Part shown: in pieces, positions 1-7,938 of the stretch
Position numbering within the stretch: position 1 is the stretch's first letter
Layout of the letters: every line of letters begins with the position of its first letter
Source of the DNA: Hyphomicrobium_A sp964620915
GTDB lineage: Bacteria; Pseudomonadota; Alphaproteobacteria; Rhizobiales; Hyphomicrobiaceae
Length of the DNA: 15,081 nucleotides
Direction: 5' to 3'
NCBI GenBank assembly: GCA_964620915.1
Contig: CAZUKP010000068.1
Span: 1 to 15,081, forward strand
Notes under the pieces: generated by a model
Database searches by the model: none
The model's input: only the letters and a program-made list of their open reading frames with translations
Told to the model about the DNA's origin: nothing
Translations under genes and position numbers: made by a program

Positions 1-698
1 CGAGCTTCGGGCGCGCCACCAAGAAGTCGATCGACTACGCCGTGATGGAGCGGACCGACCGCGCCGCGGTGCTTGAGGCCGACATGGGCTGGTCGGATCT
101 CGGCACCTGGAGTTCGGCGATCTCCTTCACACCTCACGATGAGGAAGGTAACTCGGTGCGCGGCGACGGCGTCACGCTCGATTGCCGCAATGTACATGTG
201 CGCTCCACCGAGATCCTCACCGCCGCGGTGGGACTCGAGGACATCATCGTCATCACCACGCCCGACGCAGTGCTGGTGCTCAACGCCAACGAGGCTGACA
301 AAGTTAAGGCGCTGGTCGAGGATCTCAAGCTGCGAAACCGCCGCGAGGTGATCGAACACCGGCGGGTTTACCGCCCTTGGGGCTACTACCAGAGCGTCGA
401 CGGCGGCGCGCGCTACCAGGTCAAGCGGATCCTGGTACGTCCCGGGGGCCGGCTCTCCTTGCAGAAGCACTTCCATCGCGCCGAGCACTGGATCGTCGTC
501 AAGGGCACCGCCGAGGTCACCCGCGACGAGAACGTCGTCCAAGTGCACGAGAACGAGTCGATCTATCTGCCGATCGGCTGCCAGCACCGCCTGTCGAATC
601 CCGGCAAGATCGACCTTGAGCTAATCGAGGTGCAGACCGGCAGCTATCTCGGCGAGGACGACATCGTGCGCCTCGAGGACATCTATAATCGCGTCTGA
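1..698 (+). CDS. manC: Mannose-1-phosphate guanylyltransferase / mannose-6-phosphate isomerase, C-terminal part (5' end outside window)
   Basis: This is the C-terminal part of a bifunctional type II phosphomannose isomerase/GDP-mannose pyrophosphorylase, a cytoplasmic enzyme that makes GDP-mannose for polysaccharide synthesis. The frame is open from base 3, before any start codon, and already reads KKSIDYAVME, a conserved stretch late in the nucleotidyltransferase domain, so the gene begins upstream. GWSDLGTW follows. The isomerase cupin domain starts near base 365 with RPWGYY and contains QKHFHRAEHW (bases 462-491), whose Q, both H and E match the usual metal ligands; many relatives have H where this protein has F. 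It closes with GEDDIVRLEDIY, the normal family end, so the 3' end is intact. A family 2 glycosyltransferase begins about 20 bases downstream, probably in the same transcript. Related symbols are cpsB, xanB and algA. Confidence 0.93.
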   Translation, partial: SFGRATKKSIDYAVMERTDRAAVLEADMGWSDLGTWSSAISFTPHDEEGNSVRGDGVTLDCRNVHVRSTEILTAAVGLEDIIVITTPDAVLVLNANEADKVKALVEDLKLRNRREVIEHRRVYRPWGYYQSVDGGARYQVKRILVRPGGRLSLQKHFHRAEHWIVVKGTAEVTRDENVVQVHENESIYLPIGCQHRLSNPGKIDLELIEVQTGSYLGEDDIVRLEDIYNRV

Positions 699-721
699 CG
701 CCGGCGCCGGAAGTGGGCCCA

Positions 722-1612
722 GTGGCACTGCGCTTCTCTATCATCACGCCGACCTTCAACCGCCGCGATATGCTCGTGGAGGCGCTCGACAGCGTGGCCC
801 GGCAAGACTGGCCCGAAATCGAGCACATCGTCGTGGATGGGGGCTCGACGGATGGGACCTTGGACCTTATCGCCAGCCGCCCCGAGCTTCGCCTGATCGG
901 CGGCCCGGACGAGGGCGTCTACGACGCGCTCAATAAAGGCATCGCCGCGGCTACAGGCGACGTTTTCTGCTTCTTGAATTCCGACGACGCATTCGAGCCA
1001 GATGCATTATCGGCTGCGGCGATGGCGTTTACTGGCGCTTCGACTTGCGACAGCGTATGCGGCTCCGCGCGTCTTGTAGCTGGCGGCGTGACGCTTGAGG
1101 TCTACGATCGCGAGGAAGACAAGCGCCTCACGTCGGCGCGGACGGCGCTGCTCGGCGCCTCGATGATCAACGCGCGGTTCTTCCGCCGACGAGCGCTAGA
1201 AAAGGTTGGAGCCTTCTCCCTCGAGTTCCGGATCGTCTCGGACCGGGACTTTCTTACGCGGGCGGTGACGCGTGGTTTGCGAACCAAACCCATCCAGCCT
1301 CTGGTTTACAGCTACCGGAGGCATCACGCCTCACTCTCCTTTTCGGGTGAAGCCTCCCGCCGTCCCGCTATCTGGCGGGAGCTCCTAAGTGTCGCGCGGT
1401 ATTGGGCGCAGGCGGAAGAGGCGTCTTCTGAGACGAAGTGCGTCGCCCGAGCTCTCGAAGGCCGCTGCCTCGGCCGCCTCATCCAGCAAGACCTCAAGGC
1501 CAGCCGTCCGGCGGACGCTTGGCGCCTCTTACAACAAGGGGAGCGAGGATTGTTCGGCAATCTTGGTTTGGTCGCAAGAGGCATCTTCGATGCTGCGGCG
1601 CGGCCTCGCTAG
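722..1612 (+). CDS. Glycosyltransferase family 2 protein (WcaE-like)
   Basis: This is a single-domain inverting GT-A glycosyltransferase of about 296 residues, expected to act in the cytoplasm on a lipid-linked intermediate. The N-terminal strand reads FSIITPTFNR (residues 5-14). Nucleotide-binding VDGGSTDGT is at 38-46, then DEGVYDALNKGIAAATGD, and the acidic LNSDD at 85-89 takes the place of the DxD. The form 'D.G.YDA.NKGI' is typical of WcaE-like enzymes of colanic acid and related clusters. A GTG at 713 is also in frame, but GGAAG at 709-713 overlaps it and sits 8 bases before the GTG at 722, so I prefer 722. The last 80 residues are helical, arginine-rich and less conserved. It follows manC closely and likely shares its transcript. 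Acceptor and sugar cannot be read from the sequence. Confidence 0.88.
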   Translation: MALRFSIITPTFNRRDMLVEALDSVARQDWPEIEHIVVDGGSTDGTLDLIASRPELRLIGGPDEGVYDALNKGIAAATGDVFCFLNSDDAFEPDALSAAAMAFTGASTCDSVCGSARLVAGGVTLEVYDREEDKRLTSARTALLGASMINARFFRRRALEKVGAFSLEFRIVSDRDFLTRAVTRGLRTKPIQPLVYSYRRHHASLSFSGEASRRPAIWRELLSVARYWAQAEEASSETKCVARALEGRCLGRLIQQDLKASRPADAWRLLQQGERGLFGNLGLVARGIFDAAARPR

Positions 1613-1646
1613 CCAGCGCTGCGGAGCCGTGCAACGTTCCCTGAAA

Positions 1647-2546
1647 TTAACCGCGTGTCGCGCGATGTCCGATGGCTCTGCTTATGTCGGCGCCGACCGC
1701 CTTGAGGGCGGAGAGCATAAGGCCGGGCCTCTTCCACGGGCTGTAAAAAAATGACTCCCCGAGCGCGCGGAGTGCTTGGCCGAAGCGTTTTTTGCGGTAG
1801 TAAGTGGCCGCGAGCTCATATTGGATCGCCGACAGCAGAATCCGCCGATCGGCGCGCCCAAGTTCATAGCGACCTACTCTAGCGTAGCCCGCCATTCGTT
1901 GAGCTGCAGCGATGAACTGCGCCTCGTTGACGTGTGCGTAGCGGTCATGATGCACGTCAACGAGAACCTCGCGCAAACCTTTGATCGATGTGCATTTGGC
2001 AGCCAGGATAAGCCAGTCCCAATCCTCAAGACGTGAAAGATTTTCGTCCATGTCCCCTACCACCTTCCACAGTTGACGTTCGATCATCAAGGTCGAGCCG
2101 GGCGAGATCCGGCAGCCCTTCAGTATCTCGCGTAGGTCGCTGTCCGGTGGCGGCAGACGCCGGTCGAATGTCCCGCCTTCGTCGACTAGGGCGAAGCCGG
2201 TGCAGGAGGCGCGTATGTCAGGCTTCGAACGCATGAAGGCAACTTGCCGCGCCAGCTTCTCGGGATGCCACGCGTCATCGGAATCTAGAAAGGCGATGTA
2301 CTTTCCCTTGGCCTCTCTGGCGCCTGTGTTCCGTGCGGCTGCGGCACCGCTGTTCGCTTTGTGACGAAGCAGGCGGGCGCGCGGCTGATCCGCAATCACC
2401 TCGGCAACTGGCTCTGTCGAGCCATCATCGACAACGATCAGCTCGTAGTCCTCAAAATTTTGGAGCCCCACGCTCAAGACTGCCCGACGCAGCGTCTCCT
2501 GGCGGTTAAAGACCGGCATGACCACCGAAACGATGGGGTTGCTCAT
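1647..2546 (-). CDS. Glycosyltransferase family 2 protein
   Basis: This 299-residue GT-A glycosyltransferase has all the usual family 2 marks: SVVMPVFNR (residues 7-15), VVDDGST (38-44), NSGAAAARNTG (65-75) and the acidic LDSDD (87-91), followed by WHPEKL. The C-terminal 200 residues carry the acceptor side, including a W-rich DWDWL segment, and end in a basic helix; I see no membrane segment. It is the only glycosyltransferase on the - strand here. Its stop lies 34 bases from the stop of the + strand glycosyltransferase, so the two converge. Its start faces the + strand gene at 2824 across a 277-base spacer. The ATG is preceded by a modest AGGTG-type ribosome site about 10 bases away. Specificity is unknown. 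Confidence 0.88.
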   Translation of the reverse strand: MSNPIVSVVMPVFNRQETLRRAVLSVGLQNFEDYELIVVDDGSTEPVAEVIADQPRARLLRHKANSGAAAARNTGAREAKGKYIAFLDSDDAWHPEKLARQVAFMRSKPDIRASCTGFALVDEGGTFDRRLPPPDSDLREILKGCRISPGSTLMIERQLWKVVGDMDENLSRLEDWDWLILAAKCTSIKGLREVLVDVHHDRYAHVNEAQFIAAAQRMAGYARVGRYELGRADRRILLSAIQYELAATYYRKKRFGQALRALGESFFYSPWKRPGLMLSALKAVGADISRAIGHRATRG

Positions 2547-2587
2547 GGCTGGTTAGCACCTAGCTCGTATTGCCCTGCATGTGAATG

Positions 2588-2604
2588 GCTCTCCGCAAGA
2601 GAGC
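2588..2604. repeat. Short inverted repeat in the divergent spacer
   Basis: GCTCTC and GAGAGC are perfect inverted copies separated by CGCAA. The repeat lies 42-58 bases upstream of the - strand glycosyltransferase start. It could be a leader hairpin of that transcript or half-sites for a dimeric regulator. With only six base pairs, chance is a real alternative. Confidence 0.3.
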
Positions 2605-2812
2605 GACCACTTTGCCTTGCGCTGCTCCGTGTCCGCCCATTGCCGGCTCGGTCTGCGAGGCGAAAAATGCGACGATCTCGGCTGATCCTTGGCCAAAATA
2701 GCGTTGCCTCCTTTTGCCCTCGCGCCGGGCCCGTGGCAAGGGCAGAGTCGCCCAGAAGGCGCCACGAAGCTGGTAGAATACGAACATGGGCATAGAACGA
2801 TCTGCAAGAACC

Positions 2813-2817
2813 AAGGA
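2813..2817 (+). promoter_or_regulatory. Ribosome binding site AAGGA that decides the start at 2824
   Basis: AAGGA lies six bases before the ATG at 2824. The much earlier in-frame ATG at 2689 has no comparable site, and the family's N-terminal strand begins only after 2824. This supports the shorter protein. Confidence 0.65.
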
Positions 2818-2823
2818 CGCCGG

Positions 2824-4251
2824 ATGAGCGCCGATCCTTTGAGGATTGCAATGTTCAGTACAGCAACATCCGGAGGGGCGGGTGCCGCAGCACTGCGCGT
2901 GCATGACAGCCTCAGATTGGTCGGGGCGCAGTCAACCCTTTATGTTGGTCGCCGCGAGCGGATGGGGCATGCGGGGGTGGTGAGACTTTATGAGGCGGAT
3001 GAGGGGCGGCAGCCGCCATTGGTGCCGAATTTCACGATCTTCTCCGTCGATGCACCTGGAATTCCCGACGACGTGCTTGAGCGCATCATCGCCGAGGCCG
3101 ATATCTTAAATCTGCATTGGTACGCCAGGTTTGTGTCACTGAGCAACATAGAGCGAATGTCCCGCAGTGGTAAGCCGGTCGTGCTGACGATCCGCGACAT
3201 GAACCCTCTCACCGGAGGATGTCACTTCTTTCACGGGTGCTCCAACTGGAAGGGGGACTGCTCGCCGTGTCCTCAATTTTTCCAGAGCGATATCACGCTA
3301 CCGAGTGCCATGCTCGAGGCCAAGCAAGCGTTGTGGGACCTAGACAACATCACTGTCGTTGTCTTGAGCGAGCACACGCGCCGCATCGTGGAGATGTCGT
3401 CCCTCTTCGCGCGGTCCAGAGTTGAAACGATTGCCAATCCGATCGACACGACCGTGTTTCGGCCGCAAAATTGGGAGGAAGCGCGGCGAGAGTTCGGTGT
3501 TTCGCCTCAAAGGCGGGTCATCGCCTATCTGCCGTCTTTCAGCAGTGCTGTTAAAGGCTTCGATGAAGCACAGGTTGCGCTCCGGGGCGTCTCTCGAGAG
3601 GTGGCCGGCTGCCTTCTTCTCTGCGCCGGTGAACTCGGCCAGACGCTCGATGCGGGGATGGATGTCGTGAATGTCGGCTTCATAGCCGACAAGAGACATC
3701 TAGCCCGCTTCTATGGTTGCGCCGACGTGACGCTCGTCCCGTCCACCGAGGAGACATTCTCCAATACAGCAGCCGAGTCTGTTGCTTGCGGGACTCCTGT
3801 CGTGGGCTTCGAGACGGGAGCGATAGCGGAGATCGCGCAAGGAAAGCGCGGCCGCGCGGTTCCGGTAGGTGATACGGATGCGTTATCGGGTGCGCTGGCG
3901 GCGATCCTGCGTTCTAAGAAGCCCGCAAAAACGGAGCTGCATCGCTACGTTGCCAAGAGGTTCGGTGCGCGCGATATCGGGCGGAGATATATTAAGCTGT
4001 TCGATGAGTTGCGCGCCAATATGAAGGCTGATCGTGTGGCGACGGGCAGCAATAGAGTCAGTGGCGATGGTCGAAGAGAGGCGCGTGCGCATCTCGACGT
4101 GATGATGGAACAGTACTTGGAGCGGGGTGGGCATCGCACCATGGGGTTGCAGCGACTTCTGAATGCGGCAAAGCTATTTCTCTGGAGCAATCGAGAGTTT
4201 CGCAGAAAGCTCCGCGAGAAGTGGTCGACGCGGCTCCGGTTGGGTGCGTGA
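2824..4251 (+). CDS. Glycosyltransferase family 4 protein (WcaC-like, with Cys-rich loop)
   Basis: This is a GT-B fold retaining glycosyltransferase of 475 residues. The N-terminal domain starts with RIAMFSTATSGGAGAAA (residues 7-23), the usual glycine-rich loop. NLHWY (96-100) and LTIRDMNPLTGGCHFFHGC (121-139) follow; the four cysteines C133, C139, C146 and C149 match a Cys-rich loop I know from WcaC-like enzymes and may bind a metal. IANPID (203-208) precedes the C-terminal domain. The EX7E donor motif is seen as E310 and E318 in STEETFSNTAAESVACGTPVVGFE. The start at 2824 is chosen over 2689 because AAGGA lies six bases upstream and the extra 45 residues are not family-like. Residues beyond about 400 are basic and divergent. 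It is first in a run of seven + strand genes; the next begins 22 bases after its stop. Confidence 0.9.
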   Translation: MSADPLRIAMFSTATSGGAGAAALRVHDSLRLVGAQSTLYVGRRERMGHAGVVRLYEADEGRQPPLVPNFTIFSVDAPGIPDDVLERIIAEADILNLHWYARFVSLSNIERMSRSGKPVVLTIRDMNPLTGGCHFFHGCSNWKGDCSPCPQFFQSDITLPSAMLEAKQALWDLDNITVVVLSEHTRRIVEMSSLFARSRVETIANPIDTTVFRPQNWEEARREFGVSPQRRVIAYLPSFSSAVKGFDEAQVALRGVSREVAGCLLLCAGELGQTLDAGMDVVNVGFIADKRHLARFYGCADVTLVPSTEETFSNTAAESVACGTPVVGFETGAIAEIAQGKRGRAVPVGDTDALSGALAAILRSKKPAKTELHRYVAKRFGARDIGRRYIKLFDELRANMKADRVATGSNRVSGDGRREARAHLDVMMEQYLERGGHRTMGLQRLLNAAKLFLWSNREFRRKLREKWSTRLRLGA

Positions 4252-4273
4252 CGCAGATTCTGGTACAGCCATA

Positions 4274-6280
4274 ATGACGACCCCAGTGAGCAGCCACCTA
4301 GTAGGGACACTGCGCCGCCTCGATACGCGGAGACGTGTGGCGTGGGGGGCCATATGTGACGCGGTAAGTTGGGTCGGGTCCGCCCTCCTTCCGCATTATC
4401 GCCGGATCCTCCCGACCTCAGCGAGGGAGTTACTCCCGGAGTGGTTAAGGTTCGCCGTCAAGCGAAACCTAAAGATCAGCGATGCGGTGACCCGCGTTCA
4501 GCACCTTAGCGTACGACTGAATGAACTGGGTTTCGTGGAGAGGGCGCGAGATGACCTCGTGCAGCTTTCGGTGAGGGGGAAGGCGGAGGAGCGGCGGCTT
4601 GCCAGTTGGGAACTTGCCCTGTGGCACGCGAACCAGGGGACCCCGGACAATGCGGCCATCGCCCTACAGATGCTCGATCGCGCGTTGGTAGGGAGATCAG
4701 ACGCCGAGCGACTCAGGCGGGACGCCATCTTGCGCGCCGAATGCCACGCCTCGCTCGGCGCCACAAGGACTGCAGGTTGGGCGTTGGCTTCCCGGCTCGA
4801 AGTTGCGCCGCATCCCGATTTGTACCTTGCATTGGCGAATCTTCAGCAGGATCCGGCAGCGCGCCTAGCCCGGGTGAATGAGGCGCTGCGGTGCCATGGT
4901 CTTGCCGAACTGGCGCTTCGATCCGATGCAAGTCAGGCTCTTTATGATCGTCTTAAGGCTGCTACGTTCCTCGAGCCTGCGCAGGGGCCAAAGGTCACCG
5001 TCCTCATGCCGGCCTTCAACGCAGCCAATCATATTCGGACAGCGCTGGAGGCGCTCAGCGAGCAGACATGGCGAAACCTTGAGGTGCTAGTCGTCGACGA
5101 CGTCAGCGACGACGCGACCCCGGACATCGTGGAGGCGTTTTCGATCGGCGATCCGCGCATCAGACTCATTCGTGCCGGTGCCAATCGCGGCAGCTACGTC
5201 GCGCGAAACCTTGGCCTCCGGGAGGCAACGGGCGCGTTTGTGACGACCCATGATGCTGATGATTGGTCGCATCCACAAAAGATCGAAATCCAGGCACGGC
5301 AACTTATGACCAGTCCGCGTCATGTCGCTACTACGTCACAGCAGGCGCGCGCAACTAGCGCCCTATCATTCCACAGGCGTGGTAGTCCCGGCTATTACAT
5401 CTTCGACAATATGTCGTCACTCATGTTCCGACGGGAGCCTGTTCTCAACAATTTGGGCTTCTGGGATTCGGTGAGGTTTGGGGCCGATTCTGAGTATATC
5501 GAGCGCATCCGCCTGGTGTTCGGCAGGACTTCCATTGGGAGCCTGCCCGAGAAGCCTCTGTCCTTTCAGAGGCAATCGGAAAGTTCATTGACGGCACACC
5601 AAGCGTTCGGTTACACGGGGTTTTCCATGGGGGCTCGACTTGCCTACCATCAGGCATCTCGCGCGTATCACCGTCGCTCGAAGAAATTCTTCTACGCGTT
5701 TCCGCAAATAAAAAGACCATTTGCTGTTCCCGAGCCGATGCTACCCTTATCCGATGTGATTAAGGGGTCGCCACGTCTGTTCGAAACCATCTTGGTCTCC
5801 GATTTCCGGATACCGGGCCAGCTCGAGACGCGGAACCTTGCGCACGTGAAGGAGCATACGCGTAAGGCAGGCCGCGTGGGGCTTGTGCAAATGGCAAGCT
5901 ACGACTTCGATCCCACTGCTGATGTTCTACCGGTATTCCGCGCCCTAGAAGATGCCGGCAAGCTTGAGTTCATCGTCTATGGCGAAACGGTGCGGTGCAA
6001 GCGACTAGACGTAATTCATCCGCACGTGCTCGAGGAACTACAGCGCTTCGTACCAGATATTGAAGCTGAAAAGATCCACGTGCTCGTGGAACAGGCGCCA
6101 TGTTCTTTGACTAGTGCCGCACCGTTGAGAGAGTGGCTTGATAGGTGCAGAAGGAACTCCCGGCGCTATTTTGCACGAGCGGACGTCTGGTTGTCCAACG
6201 ACCCAAAGCTCGACAAGCTGTTGGCTGAAACACGGAACAACGGCAACAGCAACATGTCCCACCGTCACAAGCCGCGGTAG
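4274..6280 (+). CDS. Multidomain glycosyltransferase family 2 protein with helical N-terminal and partial C-terminal domain
   Basis: This 668-residue protein has three parts. Residues 1-238 are helical, alanine- and leucine-rich and resemble TPR-like repeats. Residues 239 to about 480 form a GT-A domain: PKVTVLMPAFN (from 239), VVDDVSDD (273-280), NRGSYVARN, and HDADDW (326-331) with the catalytic acidic residues, followed by SHPQKIE, SSLMFRREPV and FGADSE (402-407). Residues from about 500 onward (DFRIPGQ, GLVQMASYDF, EFIVYGE, VLVEQAPC) look like the beginning of a second, GT-B-like domain that ends in a short N-, H- and R-rich tail, so it may be truncated. I chose the ATG at 4274, not the upstream one at 4163, because 4163 lies deep inside the previous gene; no strong ribosome site precedes 4274. 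It probably acts on the cytoplasmic face. Confidence 0.85.
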   Translation: MTTPVSSHLVGTLRRLDTRRRVAWGAICDAVSWVGSALLPHYRRILPTSARELLPEWLRFAVKRNLKISDAVTRVQHLSVRLNELGFVERARDDLVQLSVRGKAEERRLASWELALWHANQGTPDNAAIALQMLDRALVGRSDAERLRRDAILRAECHASLGATRTAGWALASRLEVAPHPDLYLALANLQQDPAARLARVNEALRCHGLAELALRSDASQALYDRLKAATFLEPAQGPKVTVLMPAFNAANHIRTALEALSEQTWRNLEVLVVDDVSDDATPDIVEAFSIGDPRIRLIRAGANRGSYVARNLGLREATGAFVTTHDADDWSHPQKIEIQARQLMTSPRHVATTSQQARATSALSFHRRGSPGYYIFDNMSSLMFRREPVLNNLGFWDSVRFGADSEYIERIRLVFGRTSIGSLPEKPLSFQRQSESSLTAHQAFGYTGFSMGARLAYHQASRAYHRRSKKFFYAFPQIKRPFAVPEPMLPLSDVIKGSPRLFETILVSDFRIPGQLETRNLAHVKEHTRKAGRVGLVQMASYDFDPTADVLPVFRALEDAGKLEFIVYGETVRCKRLDVIHPHVLEELQRFVPDIEAEKIHVLVEQAPCSLTSAAPLREWLDRCRRNSRRYFARADVWLSNDPKLDKLLAETRNNGNSNMSHRHKPR

Positions 6281-6315
6281 ACCGTCTCCACGCCGCTCGG
6301 AATCGGGGGATCAGA

Positions 6316-7851
6316 ATGAACATTGTGAGGCAGTACTGGAGTTGGCCCACGATTCTTGCTCTGCTCATTCTCGCGGGCGGCGCGGCGTTACGGTTTTCCT
6401 TTGCCGATGTCAACTCATATTGGCTTGACGAACTCTACTCGGTCGTCCTTTTCGGCGTTGACCACGACTCAGCAGTCGATGCGATTTTGTATTTGAGTCG
6501 CCGATCAATTCATCCGCCGCTTTACCAGTGCGTACTATATAACTGGATGTCGGTCTTCGGCGACAGTGAGTTTGCAACGCGAACACTTTCGAATCTCTAC
6601 ATCCTCGGCGCCACTTTGTGCATCTACTTGTCAGTTCGACGGGTCTACGGGGCGTGGCTCGGTGTTATTGTCGCCCTTGCATTCACCCTAAGCTACACGC
6701 CGACCTATTACGGCATGGAGACGCGCTCTTATGCGCAGACCATTTTCCTGACTGCATTATCGACGCTGTGCCTCATTCATGCGCTGCCGCGCATGGTCGA
6801 GAAGTCATGGCGTCATTTGGTGAGAGATGGATGGCTTTATGCCTTGCTGGCGTCGAACTTCGCACTTCTCATGACGCACTATTACAATTTGCTCTTCCTG
6901 GCAGCGCAGGGGCTCTTTCTCATCATCTACTTGCTCTTTCGCAGCGATTTTCGCAATGCGATTGCGAAATCCTTAGCGGTCGGTATTACACCGCCTGTCT
7001 TGCTGCTCCTGAGTTGGGGCCCCGTGATTATCGCAACCTATAGCAAGAAAGCCGACAACGAAAAGTATCTCGTGGAGCATTTCCCAATGGCTCCCTGGAA
7101 TATCTTCTCCGAAATGGTGCTAGAACCTAACCTCCACACGCCATTCCTTTATTACCTGGCTCTGATCCTCGTTGTTTTTCTTACTCTTCTAACAGCAATG
7201 AGGTTTGTCCAGCGATCTCATGAAACAACGCTCTTTACCTTATGGTTCCTGCTCGCGACCATTGCGCCCGCTTTGCTGGCCTTTGCCGTGTTCTACGCCT
7301 CTGGCCATGAACGCTACAGCAGCCGCTACTTCGCCTTTTCTGTCGGACCTCTTGTGATTCTCGTCGTTTTGGGTGCCCGTGAAGTCGTAGCGGCCATTGG
7401 CCGCGCAATGGCTCTGCCAACCGGCGCCACCCTCGTAGCTACGGCTGCGATCGCGGTTAGCCTCTTCCTGCCCGGCAGTCTCTATGCTTTGCAAAAACCA
7501 AAGGCGGACTGGCGTGGCATCGCCCGTGATATTGTGGCTCGCATCGAGCGCGAACCGGCTAAGAGCTTCGCCTTATACGAAACAACCTCTCGAAGCTACC
7601 CAACCCTGAATTACTACTTAAGCCGGTACTCTGATAGCATACGGGTTTTTGAGACACTTACCCGCAAGTCTGAGCGAAGACAACACGATCTTACCTTCAA
7701 CACGCCGAAAACTGATTATGCCATCATTGCCTTTACTCATCAGACCACTTCGGATTTTCCAACTACACTTAAAATTTTAGGCAGCCAGATGGACTTATCT
7801 GAAAATCATGTTGAGCACGGTCGCGGTTATCTGGTTTATACTGTTCCTTAG
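6316..7851 (+). CDS. ArnT/PMT-like integral membrane glycosyltransferase (GT39/GT83 type)
   Basis: This is a 511-residue GT-C protein with about ten predicted membrane helices, the first at residues 11-30. WLDE (36-39) in the first periplasmic loop carries the acidic pair typical of the catalytic site, and IHPPLY (65-70) matches the family's HPPLY. TYYGMETRSYAQT resembles the conserved 'E.R.Y' segment. The last 115 residues or so have no helices and probably form a periplasmic domain. Such enzymes move a sugar from a polyprenyl-phosphate carrier to an acceptor on the outer face of the inner membrane. GGGGGATC ends about six bases before the ATG. The next gene encodes the kind of synthase that would make its donor, which supports the assignment. 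Donor and acceptor are unknown; the link to lipid A that ArnT has need not apply here. Confidence 0.87.
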   Translation: MNIVRQYWSWPTILALLILAGGAALRFSFADVNSYWLDELYSVVLFGVDHDSAVDAILYLSRRSIHPPLYQCVLYNWMSVFGDSEFATRTLSNLYILGATLCIYLSVRRVYGAWLGVIVALAFTLSYTPTYYGMETRSYAQTIFLTALSTLCLIHALPRMVEKSWRHLVRDGWLYALLASNFALLMTHYYNLLFLAAQGLFLIIYLLFRSDFRNAIAKSLAVGITPPVLLLLSWGPVIIATYSKKADNEKYLVEHFPMAPWNIFSEMVLEPNLHTPFLYYLALILVVFLTLLTAMRFVQRSHETTLFTLWFLLATIAPALLAFAVFYASGHERYSSRYFAFSVGPLVILVVLGAREVVAAIGRAMALPTGATLVATAAIAVSLFLPGSLYALQKPKADWRGIARDIVARIEREPAKSFALYETTSRSYPTLNYYLSRYSDSIRVFETLTRKSERRQHDLTFNTPKTDYAIIAFTHQTTSDFPTTLKILGSQMDLSENHVEHGRGYLVYTVP

Positions 7852-7920
7852 ATCATAGGACATGGCCTCTTCGTCGAGTCTGAGACCAAGCTTAGCCGAG
7901 CGGACAGCACATGCTAATCT

Positions 7921-7934
7921 AGGAGGCAAGGGAG
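7921..7934 (+). promoter_or_regulatory. Strong ribosome binding site for a GTG start
   Basis: AGGAGG at 7921-7926 and a second GGGAG at 7930-7934 precede GTG at 7939. This purine-rich leader makes the GTG start credible although it is not an ATG. Confidence 0.6.
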
Positions 7935-7938
7935 TTCC

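Larger units (their letters stand above)
2547..2823. promoter_or_regulatory. Divergent intergenic region, presumed promoters for both flanking genes
   Basis: This 277-base spacer separates the start of the - strand glycosyltransferase from that of the + strand seven-gene run, so it should hold promoters in both directions. By eye I find no convincing -35/-10 pair. TAGAAT near 2774 resembles a -10 box, but no clear -35 element lies upstream of it. A perfect 6-base inverted repeat sits at 2588-2604. The calls rest on position only. An open frame from 2689 on the + strand runs through the right half but reads as low-complexity A/P/G-rich sequence and is probably not translated. Confidence 0.4.

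Noticed and set aside
713..721. GTG at 713 as start of the first family 2 glycosyltransferase
   Set aside because: The only purine-rich site, GGAAG at 709-713, overlaps this codon; GTG at 722 is properly spaced.
2361..2795. 144-codon + strand open frame
   Set aside because: It is antisense to the start of a clear glycosyltransferase and its protein is R/P/A-rich with no motif.
2689..2823. In-frame upstream extension of the family 4 glycosyltransferase (start at 2689)
   Set aside because: The added 45 residues are A/P/G/R-rich and not family-like, and the ATG at 2824 has AAGGA at good spacing.
4163..4273. Upstream start for the large family 2 glycosyltransferase
   Set aside because: It would overlap the preceding gene by about 90 bases and adds no recognisable sequence; 4274 is a better start.
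6138..6428. Possible frameshifted continuation of the large glycosyltransferase
   Set aside because: The translation in this frame is T/S/R-rich and does not continue the domain, so a frameshift is not supported.
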